From the NCBI RefSeq assembly GCF_901709675.1, contig NC_051100.1:6324001-6388000 (forward strand): a stretch of DNA of 64,000 nt, written 5' to 3'. The notes below the pieces were generated by a model. It worked only from the letters and a program-made list of their open reading frames with translations. It was not told where the DNA came from and did not search any database. The DNA comes from Syngnathus acus. Taxonomy: Eukaryota; Chordata; Actinopteri; Syngnathiformes; Syngnathidae. Below are positions 30,600 through 45,508 of this stretch, one piece after another (the first letter of the stretch is position 1; every line of letters starts with the position of its first letter). A program made the translations under genes and the position numbers.

Positions 30600-33500
30600 T
30601 AAAGGCTGTATTTGTCCTTTTATTTTTTTCAAAAGATTCATGGCCAGTTTGACATGTTTTTGTGTTTGCTCCTGCAAACAATAGTTTACAAAAAATATAT
30701 ACAATATATTATATAAATATACAAAACAAATAGCAGCAGAGAAAGACAATCTCGGTGATGGCCTCATTAGCATCTGCCAAATTCCTGGCATCAAACTCTT
30801 TATACAGAAAATATTTTATCTATTGCATCACAGTTCTCCATGCAAAAAAATCAAAGAAAATCACAAACACTTTTATTTAGAAGCTAAACTTTAAATGTTA
30901 TCCATTGTTGTATGTTCAAAGCAATTTAAGCTCTAGTCACCAGATGTCACTGCGGAGTCTTCCAAGCGAGACATGGGGTTTGTTTATGAGCGCTGTCTAA
31001 GGAGAAATGCAGCACACCCACAGACACGCAGGCGACATGACACCTGCTCTGCAGACTTCATCTCGTAGTAGAATGATCTCATCCTAAAGAGATGTGGGGG
31101 TGACAAGCCTGCGCGTGTCCCACTCCTGCAGCAAAAGACCTTACCTGTACTTGAGCAAGGCCCAAGGACGCAATGCTCCTTGACACACTTCTCACTTCCT
31201 TATTAGTGGTTACACACTAAAGTACACAACTACCCCATTTGGCCTCAGGATCATTTTTTTATTTACATTTCTGAGGGTGAGATGTGAGCATAGACCATGT
31301 TAAGTATTCAGCAAAGGGAGAATTTCAGATCCACGTGATAGACAAGGACACCAGGAAAAATAGCCAGTGAGGGTGAAATCATCATTGCAAGAGAGATTTT
31401 GAAGTGGCACACTTCTCCAAGGCCCAAGTAGCAATTTCATGAACAGCAGCTCTTTACTGAGACTGCAGCAGAGAATGTAAGAATCTGCCACTGGCATTCG
31501 ATGTTACATTCATGATGTTTCAGAGAGTTGTTTTTAATGGCCGTAGCTTGGCCAACATGTGATTTGCTAGCTAACTGTTTACATCCTAAAACAGCATATT
31601 CCCTTTGAAAAGTTCTGTGCTGTAGCCACTTAAGAGGGCCTCGTTGTTTGAAACGAGATTTTTGAGTGGGGCGTGGTTGGAGAAAATTCTGTGCCCACAG
31701 CGTTTGAGAGCAGAGAGACAGGCTTGATTTTCTTTTCCAAAAATTCTCAATGGTCTTTTATAGAATTTGTTTATTCTTCTTAAATCCTTTGAATTTGTCA
31801 GGATTGTTCAGAGAACTCTTCTGGGACTTTCTACTGATCCCCTCAAATACGTGTAATAAGGATAGAAAAGTGAGGACACACTTGTTGCTATTAGATCCAT
31901 TTCATCACAACACGATTGAAACAGGCAGGCACCACCAAATCCTCTTATCCGATTTGAGGTCATTAATCATTCCTGCCTGGTGATGTAATTTTGGAAAACA
32001 AGTCCTTCCTCAGTAGCAGGTAGGCCAACGTGCTTGATGGGATTGGTTGATATGCAGCAAGACTTTCAACACCTCATACTGTTATTGCAGCACTGTAAAA
32101 AGCCCCCATGCTTGCTCCAAATGCTTTGCTCTGGGCTCATTTACGTTGTCCACTAACTGAACCGTACTTTTAGCCAGTTAGTGTGGCGAGACGGTTCGGA
32201 TCCATCTGAATTGCCCATGCATCATAAAAAATTCATCCACAAACGATCACACCCATTCTATCTTGTTTTACCCTCAGTACACACGCATTGAAACATTCAC
32301 AAAAAAGCAGTCAGATTGCATATCTGTTCAAACATAAAGAGAGCTGAGAAAAAACAAACATCGCTCAAACATTTGATGTAATGATCTTTTCATTGACTGT
32401 GATGTGTAAACACTTGAAATTTTCTCTCATGAAAGGCGATCCACTCTATTGACATTGAACCAGCAGGTGCATTACACAGCCTCATTCATTCGTAATGGCG
32501 TCTCTCTGTTACACAGGTCAACATTGCCCCATATTTGTCATTCGCCTCTCATGACGCCCGCGACCCCCGTGGAGATGAAGCGGTTCAGAAAATGGATGTA
32601 TGGATGGTCTTCAAATGCTATATAAAAAAAGGATACACATCATAGGATGAAGATGGAGGGGTGACTTCAGCTTTGCCTCTTTGAACCCTCTTGGAAGGAA
32701 ATGAAAGCACCTACTTCATTACAATGCTTTGGGTTGGGCTATGACAGATAAGGAGATTTATGGTTGTGCATAAGTTACATATTCACAGAGGTGACCATGA
32801 AAGGTGTTTGTGCTTAAAAACGTTTTGGATATGACACATTTTACTCTCCACCAAAAAGTGGTGCTTTGCTTACATCACTGAGATTGGTTTTACGTTTTAT
32901 TGAGCAGCAATAAGTCATGTCTCCTGGGTTTCAAAATGGGCTTTCCGAATTAACCTTCAACCTTCAATCACCTTTGCCCTCCCTCATGACTCGTTGAAGA
33001 AAACAGCCGATTGTACAGTTTGGTCAAGGGTGAGCCAATGGGCAAAGACGAACAGAGCTAAGTTAAATCATTGATGCGATCAACAGTAAGCCATTGTATC
33101 GAAACAAGAGTTGAACTGGAGTCTTTGAACCCTATTGCTGCAAAATACTGTCAATGTCACCGCCAGGCGACATGTACGTATGTATGGTCATGGTCCATAG
33201 TACTATCGGCCGTTCATTCGTGCATGTTCCAAGTTATCTGGTTCTCGTGACAAAGGTAGTAGGCCTTTGTGTCATCACCTTTTGGCAATTAATAATTGTA
33301 AAGAGAGCGTTGTTGCAGGTATAAACTGGTTCTCCTTGCATCTACCTTCTCTCAACCTCCTCCTCATTCTCTCTCATTGGAGCAGGCCCGAGACAGGTGG
33401 CCACCAGGAAACAGAAGTGCAGTCAAGCATCAGCTGTCATGCTATCAGATACTCCCTTCGCACTAACGGCATAATTAGTTCTGAAAATGTGCCATAGAGA

Positions 33501-34275
33501 GCAATGCATGAAGCAAATATGCGTACATATAAATGACCCATGGCTAACAAATTCAATACATGAATCTCATTACGCATGCATAATTTCCCAAGCTGGGATA
33601 GCAGTTTTAGACTACATCCATGGTAATGAAATTAATGTACTGTAAAGTGAGATTAGCAAATTGTAACAACAAGGAGATGAAGCACGTGGGGTGAGACATT
33701 AAGCTCTAAATAAATAGATGCAAAGGAGTTAAGGAGTTCCCCTAACACAAGCTAGCTTGCTTAGGATGAAGTACTAACAGACAGGATGTCCACTCTATGG
33801 CTACTGGCTAAGATGCAGCGAAACGCAGAGAATGGGGAGTGACGCATTGCAGGTACAAACAAACCAATCACAGAGCGCCATTTCTTTCAGCTAGGGCGTG
33901 TGCCTAATCACATCCAAAGCGTGGGTATGCATACTCCATAAACTAGACCACCGTCAATTCAAGTTTATAATTCGTCTCAACCGAGTCTGAACCCGCACAG
34001 AAGACACACGCGCGAGTAAAGTAGTATTTTGTAAATTCTTAAATGTGATTGTCGCTTCAGGAAGTCTCAAACGTGTGGTTTTAGTCAGTAAAAAAATGGC
34101 AGCGAGCGGAGGGATATTGAAAAGGGGAGGAGTTTCGAATAACGGTTAAAGGCGAGCCCTGTTGCAGTAGGTTACGGTTAGTTCATCGTTCGGGTTGGCA
34201 GTGTGGCGACGGTCCGTGCTAGCATAGGCGTGCAAGGGATTTTTGTCGTCAACAAGCAGATCCTTCAACGTTGAA
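30600..34275. other. Intergenic DNA and calm2 upstream region
   Basis: No exon-like frames are supported between the EGF/AMOP gene and calm2. A short SINE fragment lies at 32556-32608. The last 300 bases before the calm2 ATG are locally richer in CpG and hold the probable promoter and 5' UTR. No TATA box is clear. Confidence 0.5.
32556..32608 (+). mobile_element. SINE tail fragment
   Basis: Resembles the complement of the 40441-40809 element's tail end (CGCGACCCCCGTGG, then GCGGTTCAGAAAATGGATG). Only the last 50 or so bases are present. Confidence 0.65.
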
Positions 34276-36375
<2,100 letters not shown>

Positions 36376-36978
36376 GGGCCTTGTACAGATTTCATATATA
36401 AATACTTTGCCTTTTATCTTTGTGTAATTTATCTGTAAAATCTTATAACCCCCCTGCGTCCCTGCCCCCTACTGCTGTCCAAAGGAACTGCATGTAAACT
36501 GCATAGGCGCTTGTCCCCATGTCCCTTTTTTCTTTTGCTGTCATGGTGTTTGAGTGACGAACGGTCAGCCACGCAGATGCCTGCGGAGGCCCTCGGGAGC
36601 CCAAGGACCGACCGACTCTTCTGTATTGTACTCTGGGCCTTTTCTGGCGAGGCGACATTGGAAACCTGTCAGCTGGTTGTAACTTGGCAACACTGTTGGC
36701 ATGGAAACAATGTAGAGGAGTTGAAACTCTGCATGGACTATGGACAAAGTATATATGGGAAATCTCAGCATTGCACTACTGCAAAAAAAATATATAAAAT
36801 GACACGGGTCTATCTCCTAGGTACTCGTACAAACTTTTTGTATCTGCTGTTCTATATACCAGAAAATGACATCTTGCCATGCTTTTTGTTTTACTCACTC
36901 ATTTTCTTTTTTTTTTTTTTTAATGGCCTCTGGTCATGCCTCAAACAATCCATTCCAAGTTGTATATTTTTGTTTTCC

Positions 36979-36984
36979 AATAAA
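36979..36984 (+). terminator. calm2: calm2 proximal poly(A) signal
   Basis: AATAAA about 0.6 kb past the calm2 stop. Two more signals follow, so alternative 3' UTR lengths are likely, as known for mammalian CALM genes. Confidence 0.6.
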
Positions 36985-37185
36985 ATTTACAATCTACCCG
37001 CATTTGAAAATTGGTCTTGTCTTCTCCGTTCTAATCGAATTTTTTAACTTTTTGTATTGAGGGATGTGCGCTTTGTTTTAAATGGAGAAATCAGGATTCC
37101 CCTCCCCTACTTTGCTTGAGTATATTTGAAACTGGTGTCACTTGTCATTTCGCAAAAACACCGAGGAGTATCAGTCAATTCCTCT

Positions 37186-37191
37186 AATAAA
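37186..37191 (+). terminator. calm2: calm2 middle poly(A) signal
   Basis: A second AATAAA in the calm2 3' UTR, about 0.8 kb past the stop. Confidence 0.45.
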
Positions 37192-37429
37192 AGCAAAGTG
37201 GGTTGAAACGCTTTTACTTGGGGAACATGCACGACAGTACTTGACAAACTAGTCAACTGCTGTTCCTGATTGATCTGATCCTGTTGGCATTATCAAAGTT
37301 AACTGCCACATGTCTTAACTAGGGGTGGAGCAGATATCAGAAACTGGAGTGAATTAAGGTGTACCTGTTTTGTTTTCTAGTAGTTTGTTACAGTAGCTTG
37401 CAAAGATACCAAGTTTGTTATTTTGACAG

Positions 37430-37435
37430 AATAAA
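37430..37435 (+). terminator. calm2: calm2 distal poly(A) signal
   Basis: A third AATAAA, about 1.05 kb past the stop, followed by a T/GT-rich stretch. It is plausible as the distal end of the long transcript. Confidence 0.5.
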
Positions 37436-39043
37436 GCTCTATTGTGTATTACTGCTTCCTGTGGATTCTGTTCGCCTCCCTTTTGAGTAAGCACAAGTTA
37501 GTACATTCATTAACCATATGTTCGCTTTAGATTTTACTAGTGACAATATATTGTAAATAGATACATAATTCTCTACAGTACGATAAGATTGTCTCATATT
37601 GTTTTTAAGAAGCAAGTGTAATTTTAAGCTTTTTTTTTCATTTCAGACACAGCTTCCATGTACCTGCAATTGTATCTTCTCCTAGACAAGTCTAAAGGTA
37701 GGTCTCAAGTGAGCCAGCATGTTTAAAAATTGATCGATGCTATAGAAACACTCACACTTTTAATGGTGCAAAGGTGTCAGTGGATTTCCGGTCAGCCACA
37801 CTGTCAACAGTGCAGAAATGAGTAAAATGTAGCATGATGCCTCAAGAAGAAAAAAAAAAAAAGATGTACGTTGGGCAGGTGACACATACTCAGGCTTCTT
37901 TCTATAGTCTAAAAGCACGTGTAGATTAATTGAATGCTTAGTGGAGTAAAAATGTACATTCAAAAGTTTTTTTTTTTTAGTAGGTTCAAATGTATTTGCC
38001 ATTCAAAAAAATGTTTCATCCACAGTGGCAGATGCACGCTTCCGTACTTGTGTGAACGTCAAGTCAAATTGAGTATGAATGTTTTTTTTTGTTTTGCATT
38101 TGTGAAAAAATGTCGGGCATGAAACGCTATGAACATATTCTGTCTATCCAGTTTGACACACAGCCGCTCTCTCTTCACATCACAGTGGTGGAGATAATCT
38201 TCAATCTTTTCCTAACTTCCTCCTCTCATTTCAAAAATGGAAGGGCACGCCTCTCTCCGTTCTTTTGCCCCAGCTTTCATTTTCTTCTCTGCGGGCATGT
38301 TGTGTTTTGGTCAAGCATGCAAAAGATCACCTTTCCACCTGTAAGTATCTGATGGCCAAGATCCCTTCTTCTGTCTTTTCAGCCAGCTCCCACAAAAGGC
38401 TTTGTTTCAAAACACTTTCAATAGGTTTTGGTTACAAGTTGTGACCTACTGTAATGTGTATGTGGTAGTATATGTCACGCATGAGCGGCTTATGACAACC
38501 CCAAGAGCCAAAGAAAAGCGATTCCCCTATTTGAAGGCGCGTGAGGGTCAGCTTAGGCTCATATTGCAGAGCGTTGCAGCCTTAACCGTGTCACCATGCT
38601 GGGAGCTGATGGATATTTGACACTGGTTGGCAGCTGCCGAGTGTTGACACAGAAGGAAAGGCGCAAAGAAATCCCCAGGGTGTTATTACTGCAGAGTTGG
38701 GAGCACTTTTCTGCTCTTAATGGTGTCACGGTGACTCCAGGACATGCTAATTGTCAAAGGTTAAGCTCATTACTCAAATCCTGCGGCAAATTTACTCGAC
38801 GATTGGATCGCGCACGTATGAATATACGGCATCTTATTGATTTTAAAATTTCATAGAAAGTTACTATGTAAATGTCAGCGGACAGCTGGCCGGTTATATT
38901 GTTCTCCCGTTACGACCGCATGCAGTACCACTTGACACGTGACCCATTTGAGTGAATTTTGTCCCCTTCAGAAGCAAGAATCAAATCGGGAACGGCCATT
39001 TGTCTTATTAGTACAACGAAGGAATGTATATATACATCTATAT

Positions 39044-39364
39044 CAGGGGCTCATTTTTTTCACGGGCCGCATTGTAGTCATAGCTTCTTTCGGAGGGCCA
39101 TTATGACTGTCAACCCAAATAAATGTATGAGCACCTCACATTATATACAGTAAAAGCTACAAAACAAACTGACAAATAACTCGTTTTCAAATCAGACGAG
39201 TAAAAACTGGTCAAATATTTAAAAAAAAAAGAAGATATTATTAAAAGTGAAGGCAATTTGCAATTCTAGTAATGACACAAATTTGATGCACAAGTTGTCT
39301 TCGCGGGCCACATAAAATGATGTGGTGGGCCGTATCTGGCCCTCGGGCCTTGAGTTTGACACTT
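39044..39364. mobile_element. hAT-like non-autonomous element
   Basis: It starts CAGGGGCTCA with GGGCCGCATTGTAG. It ends with GGCCCTCGGGCCTTGAGTTT, whose complement resembles the frequent teleost repeat opening GTCAAACTCAAGGCCCG. It is noncoding. Family assignment is from memory of the terminal motif. Confidence 0.55.
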
Positions 39365-39667
39365 GTGATCTATATACACGGATATATTTGTATTTCTTTT
39401 TTTTTTAACGTATATATTATCCATCCCTCCATTGAACTAATCAGAGGAATGACCGGGGTCAGGCACATGATCTGTTCTGTCAGCCTCTTCTTCCGTGACA
39501 CTCTTGAGTCTGACAATTTAAGAGCAGCGCCCATGCCAGTGATGCTGTCTTCATCCAGTAATAGAATAAATGAAATTGACCAAACCTGCAGTCCTTTAAT
39601 GCTTGGACTGATGTTTATCTGCATGGATTTTGTAGTCTACCAAAAGCATAATAAAAAAGATTAAAAG

Positions 39668-39968
39668 ATTAAAGTCCCAATGATCGTCACACACACACCT
39701 GGGTGTGGTGAAATTTGTCCTCTGCATTTAACCCATCCCCGTGTGATTTTAATCCATCCCCTGGGGGAGAGGGGAGCAGTGAGCAGCAGCGGTGCCGCGC
39801 TCGGGAATCAGTTGGTGATCTAACCCCCCAATTCCAACCCTTAATGCTGAGTGCCAAGCAAGGAGGTAATGGGTCCCATTTTTATAGTCTTTGGTATGAC
39901 CCGGCCGGGGTTTGAACCCACAACCTTCCAGTCTCAGGGCGGACACTCTACCACTAGGCCACTGAGCT
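39668..39968 (-). mobile_element. tRNA-derived SINE
   Basis: On the minus strand it opens AGCTCAGTGGCCTAGTGG, a tRNA-like head with B-box GGGTTCAAACC. A body with GCGCGGCACCGCTGCTGCTC follows, then an AC-rich 3' end at the low coordinates. Two minus-strand or plus-strand ORFs inside it are incidental. Confidence 0.8.
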
Positions 39969-40440
39969 ATATAATAAGCTTGATTTGTTGCTGAAATCAC
40001 TTTAGCGATGGCAGCCAGGAAAGCAGAATGATCTTATCTGCGACAAAGGGTACTTTATTCCACTTAACTCCATGTTCCCAGTGTTGCTCTCATCCTTCAT
40101 GTCTCCTCTGCATTGCTCTCACTCCTCGCTCTTGTTGGCAGCTATGCCTTCCTACTATCTCTGCCCTGCGATGCACTCAGGAGGAGGAATGCTGCTCAGC
40201 CATGCGTCACATGCACATAGCTTAGTGTGGCATGCTGCTCCCCCAGATAACACATTCAGTATTATGAGCCAAGGCAGTGGCACACAATAAAGCAGCTATT
40301 CTTATCGCTACCTACTTTGCATACTCTCCTTTCTATCGGCAAAAAAAACAACGCGGCCAATAATGTTCGGCGAGGACAAAAAATGCAGTAATGATGCGAG
40401 GTAATAGTGGCGTTCATTACTGGGCAACGGGGAGCAATAA

Positions 40441-40809
40441 CATCCATCCACCCATCCATTTTCTGAACCGCTTAGTCCCCACGGGGGTCGCGGGAGTGCT
40501 GGAGCCTATCCCAGCCGTCATCGGGCAGTAGGCGGGGGACACCCTGAACCGGTTGCCAGCCAATCGCAGGGCACACAGAGACAAACAACCATTTGCACTC
40601 GCACTCACACCTAGGGACAATTTGGAGTCTTCAATCGGCCTACCAAGCATGTTTTTGGGATGCGGGAGGAAACCGGAGTGCCCGGAGAAAACCCACGCGG
40701 GCCCGGGGAGAACATGCAAACTCCACACAGGGAGGGCCGGAGGTGGAATCGAACCCGCACCCTCCTAACTGTGAGGCGGACGTGCTACCCAGTGCGCCAC
40801 CGAGCCGCC
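40441..40809 (-). mobile_element. tRNA-derived SINE (GGATG-tailed family)
   Basis: On the minus strand the head GGCGGCTCGGTGGCGCACTG has an A-box-like and a B-box motif (GGTTCGATTCC). The body includes GAGAACATGCAAACTCC (plus-strand reading), a sequence very common in teleost genomes. The tail is a GGATG simple repeat. It looks nearly full length. Fragments occur at 32556-32608 and 50997-51120. Confidence 0.8.
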
Positions 40810-42228
40810 GGGAGCAATAACAAACTATGCAATTTTTTAATGTATTAATCCGGGACTACATGCTAAGCATACTCAGATAGCTAGCATTTACTTGAGCATT
40901 TAATACATCCATCCATAGCTCACATGGCAAGGATATTTACAATACTTTTGTTGTATTGGTACATGAAACTATGTGAGGTGTGTCATAGGCGACATTCTGT
41001 GATTACACTCACAGGAGCTAAAAAAAATATAGAGTTGTGTGATGTTGCTCTCCATCTTTTTATCCATTCATCCAGAAAAAAACATTTGAGAGGTGACTGA
41101 TGTTGGATGACAGGGTCTGGCTCACAATCTCTGTTATCTTTCATCCTGAAACTGTTTAATGGGATGAAGCCCTGGGGTCTCTTTGGGTCATCCACTCTCT
41201 TCTACACCTTTATGGACCTTGTTTTTGGAGCAGAAAATAGGTTTTCCCAAACTCCAAGCTCCCACAAAGCAGAAAGCAATGAATGAATGAAAGATCTGAA
41301 GTATGGTGAGCAAATAAGATCTGCTCAGCTTCATAACACTACTACATTGTGTCTAAAGGTAGCTTTCAAAGCACTCAAGGTCACTACGGAGAACACAATA
41401 AAAATCCATCTCAAAATCAAATGCACTGAATTCTCTTTCTAGTGAGAACAAACACTGCACTGTTTTTCTATATTTAGTTGGCCTGACTATCTTGTTGGTA
41501 GTATGCTCTTCATCAGTAATAGTAGGACAAATGACGGAGTTTGAGTCACGAGTGCAAACACGAGAATGCTAGACAGTGGTATCACTAAAGTGTTTTATGT
41601 GGGATGGGCTGTGTCATGAGAGCAGCGCGGCACATTAGCACGTCCGTGTCGAGGCTGCCATTTGAATCTCAACCACTGCCTTTCACACTTGTGAACACAT
41701 AATAGAGGAAGATTGAAAGGAGGATGTGGCATGCGTATCATTGTTCACTGAATCACTGTTGAACCATGAGCAGCTATTCTTCCTGTTCAGGCCAAGCCCT
41801 CGATAATCTGCGTCTCTCAACCTTTGGAGCCCTCCCTGGTTTCTCATCTCAGTCATCTCTACAGTTTAATGCTGATCTGACATATGTCTCATAGTGACGA
41901 CTTAACACCCCCCCCCCATCTTTTGCAGGAGTGGCCACCCACCTGCTTCTTCACTGTCAATCAAACTGGCTTCTTCACTTTATGGACTGTGCTGAATGGA
42001 TGAAATGCAATGGTGCACTTTTAGGTTTCATTTACTATTTTGTCAAATCAAATCTCCATCAGGCAAAGCATCTGTATTTACATTCATGAGGGCGTGTCTT
42101 GAAGATACATTCAAATCATTTGGTCTCTTATGCAGCTTTGTGACAGCCTGTTTTTTCAGGCATTTAGAAACTTATTAAATTTTTTAGACATTTCTGAAAA
42201 TTTGCTGGTTCAAACTTGCTGATCTCCT

Positions 42229-42288
42229 ATTATTATTATCATTATTATTATTTTATTATCATTATTATTATTATTATTATTATTATTC
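42229..42288 (+). repeat. (ATT)n microsatellite
   Basis: About 60 bases of TAT/ATT triplets with three interruptions (ATC, TTT). Confidence 0.95.
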
Positions 42289-43898
42289 TAGCAGTAGTTT
42301 TATGGACTGAAAATGGAGAATCATAAATGCCAGAGACTCCAAATCTTTGTTTGGCCAAAACAAAGGGCTTATGGCTTACTGTCTGGCAACCCGCACATTC
42401 ACTGTCGTGGCCATGCTATCCATAAGGGTTAGCAAAACATCCCCATTTACACAACAGTGACCTGAATACCGTACATACACGCCACAATGTGGCCCTGACT
42501 TTTATTGCAGTCGATTGTTATTTAATCCAGTGGGGGTACAGATGGCTACAAGCAATGAGTTCAAGTGTCCTTTCTAATAAAGAAACAATGATGTAGTATG
42601 TTGAACTTGAAAACATGAACATAAAGAAACGAAGCGAAACAAGCATATTTGGAAATTATTGCAGTTAATGAGAACCTGAAAATTGGAGCCTATCACCGCA
42701 TTTTGATTTTCCTCCCTGGAGATGCTTTGCAAGGTATCTCTTGAGTGGGAACCTCCTCGCAAATGTTGCGTCTCAAGGGCTCAATTTCAAGCATTTCCAA
42801 TCAAGACCTTCACTGCAGACACATTTGTGGGTCTTGCTTCCTCCTCCGAGTTTTTTTTTGTGTGCGCTGGTCATTGAAATCAGGTGTATACGTTCTGCAT
42901 CTATGTGTGTGTGTATGGTTTGAATAGCTGCATTTGGCCGTTGTCATTCTAAGACTCTTAACAGTTGGCTGCTTCCTCCATGAATCTGTCAAGGCAGTGT
43001 GTGTGCATAGCCACTATAATACAGGCATGCTCTCTTTGCCACCGTGTGTGTGTGTGTGCCTGCATGTCCATATCCGTGCACGCGTGCAACACAAGCAGTA
43101 ATATTTCACTCCTTTACCCACAGGGATAGACCATTCATCTCCCAAAGCTCCAGCGTGGGTGTCACACAGTGCTAATGAGAGGAAGGCTGAAAACAAGGGA
43201 GAGCTGGCTGTCAAGCAATGAAGGAAAAAGTAAAAATAGATTTTTTTGCAGACGGCAGAAAAATACGAGACGGTGATCAATAAGGGTTGCGTCATTAGGA
43301 GTATTGATAAGTGAGGGGGTTTTCATACTGGAGAATGTCGTGGATTCTATTTAGTTTTTTTTTTTTTAATCAAAGACTCTAAAATGTGCTAAAGGGAAGA
43401 TGTGATTTTAGGACAGGGGTGCTTTCTCAGAATAAAGACCGGTACCTTGCCCAAAAGACATCAGGCTAAGCCAATGATGCAACTTGCACGCTAAAAGCAG
43501 GGAAATAAATCACACACTGACAAAATCAGCACGCAGTCATCACATGCTACGCTTCTTGTCTGTATGTGCGCATGTGAGTGTCTTGTTAAGAAGACCAGAT
43601 ATCTCTCCACTTTCCCCAGTAACTCAAACAAGGGGGGTGGCTGCTAGGCAACCGAGCCACATCACATCAGGCTAGCCTGAAGAGAGTGCGAGAGAGGAAG
43701 CGAGAGAGGTGGTGGTGATGGTGCTGATGGGGGGGGGGGCAGAAAACTGTGCTGGCAGTGTTACATAAGCCAGTAGGCAAGTCCCAGTGTTCACATTAAT
43801 GCGGTTAGACACTCAGAGGGGAAGTGATGCCCATTAGTCACAACTGACAAGGCAGGTGAAGACGTGGCATCCGCCAGTGATTTTAAAAGCTGTTATTA

Positions 43899-43904
43899 TT
43901 TATT
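43899..43904 (-). terminator. ttc7a: Candidate ttc7a poly(A) signal
   Basis: TTTATT on the plus strand, AATAAA on the minus strand, about 775 bases past the ttc7a stop. It is the first full signal found. Confidence 0.4.
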
Positions 43905-44678
43905 ATGGGAACGATGCGGAAAAAAAAAAAGAATCCACCACAGGCATTGTGAGTGGAATATTTGTCTTTTCTTTTACACAAATGATGATACTGTACAAAT
44001 ATGTACTACGTACACTTTAATCATGGAATGGATGTACTGAAACATATATGAGGATGATGTTATGAAAGATACATCAATCAAAATAATCCTCAAAGACACA
44101 TCAGAGGCTATCATAAGATGAAGCTGAGCTTCTGTTGTGCCTGCCAACCTATACAAAATTGATGTCTATGTATGACTATGCGCTGTTCAATAAGGACACA
44201 ACAGCAACCCACATTCTGCCTCCCGTATTCAGCTCATCTTCATTTTATGCATTACCACACGGGGGGGCAATGCGGACATTCCATCCATTATGACACTTTA
44301 TAGAAAACTGCTGAAGCATCAAAATAAGTCTATAGGCTTCATGTTCTATAGGGAGGACTTTAAGTATGACAAATTTGGATGCTGTGTATGTTCTTCAATG
44401 GCAAATTCACAAGATTAAATTGCCTTTTGAGAAAATGAATTTGAAATTGAAACAAATTGAAAGCTACAAATGGAATCTTTTTGAGAAAAGGTTAGTAGCA
44501 ACCGCTATGAATATATAGCGTATTGTAAAGCTAAATCAATAGGGATCACTCACAACAAATGTAAAAAATGCTTAGCTGGTGTGACAATGTTTATATCTTA
44601 CAAAGCTGACGCGCACCCATATGACTTTGTTTGCACCAGTGTCGAATCGGAAGACCCAAGCGCACAATCCGGGGCTCC

Positions 44679-45471
44679 TCAAAGCTCCCTGGGGATGATG
44701 GTGAAAGGTCGGATGGGAGAAGAAGCTTCCAGCTCCAGAGCTGTGAGGAAGCAATCAGGGGCCTGACTGGATCCCAGTGACTGCAACGCCTCTCCCAGTC
44801 CACTCCACGCTTTGTGGGACGTGCTGTGGACCTGAACTGCATCGCGTAGAACTTTCTCTCCGAGGTTTGCGCGCCCTGTCTTCACCAGCAGCCGGCCCTG
44901 AGCAAATAATAGTAAAATGACACTAATATGTACTCTAAACATCACTTGCACAAGTACAAGAACATTCATTCACTGCCAACCCAGTTAATATCTTTGACGT
45001 CTATGACCGTCAATAACACTGAATGAGTTAATAATTCCCTCACACCAATAACACTCAGTTTTGAGTGACACTGTCAAAGTAGTACTCATTCGTAAAAATA
45101 TGTTTATAATAGTAAGTCGAGATTTCAGTAGCACTGTTTCACATCATCTTGTGTTGGTTATCTTCAAGCTGATGATAATAACGAAAAAAGTGGAGCACTT
45201 TTCACTGTTGGCTTGGAAACCAGACAGCTCGAGGCTTGCTGGGAATGAGTAAATTGTTGCTGGAGACATGCCCACTTAGCTTCACATACAAGGACTATGC
45301 CTCCCTGCACACAAGATTAATTAGGATGAAATTCACGTAGGTGTCTAGGAGCTCTGATGAAACTTTCAGTGAGAGCGTGCACACCTACTGCGTCTACATT
45401 CAGTTGTTTTTTTCTTACAAATATATATATATAGGTATATATAAATATATACCTATATATATTTAAAAAAG

Positions 45472-45508
<37 letters not shown>

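Larger units (their letters stand above)
37450..44678. other. Repeat-bearing intergenic DNA between calm2 and ttc7a
   Basis: About 7 kb between tail-to-tail genes. It contains an hAT-like element, two SINEs and an ATT microsatellite, listed separately. Remaining open frames are short and look like chance. The lower part should include the ttc7a 3' UTR. Confidence 0.55.

Noticed and set aside
37644-37701. Possible exon between an AG and GTAGGT downstream of calm2
   Set aside because: Short, no homology recognised, and past the last calm2 poly(A) signal.
39900-39968. tRNA gene candidate in the first SINE head
   Set aside because: The B-box is present, but the cloverleaf stems do not pair fully and the sequence continues into a SINE body.
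39749-40000. Minus-strand ORF near 39.9 kb
   Set aside because: It lies within a tRNA-derived SINE and is not a gene.
40553-40848. Overlapping plus-strand ORFs near 40.6 kb
   Set aside because: They lie within a SINE body that occurs in many copies in teleosts.
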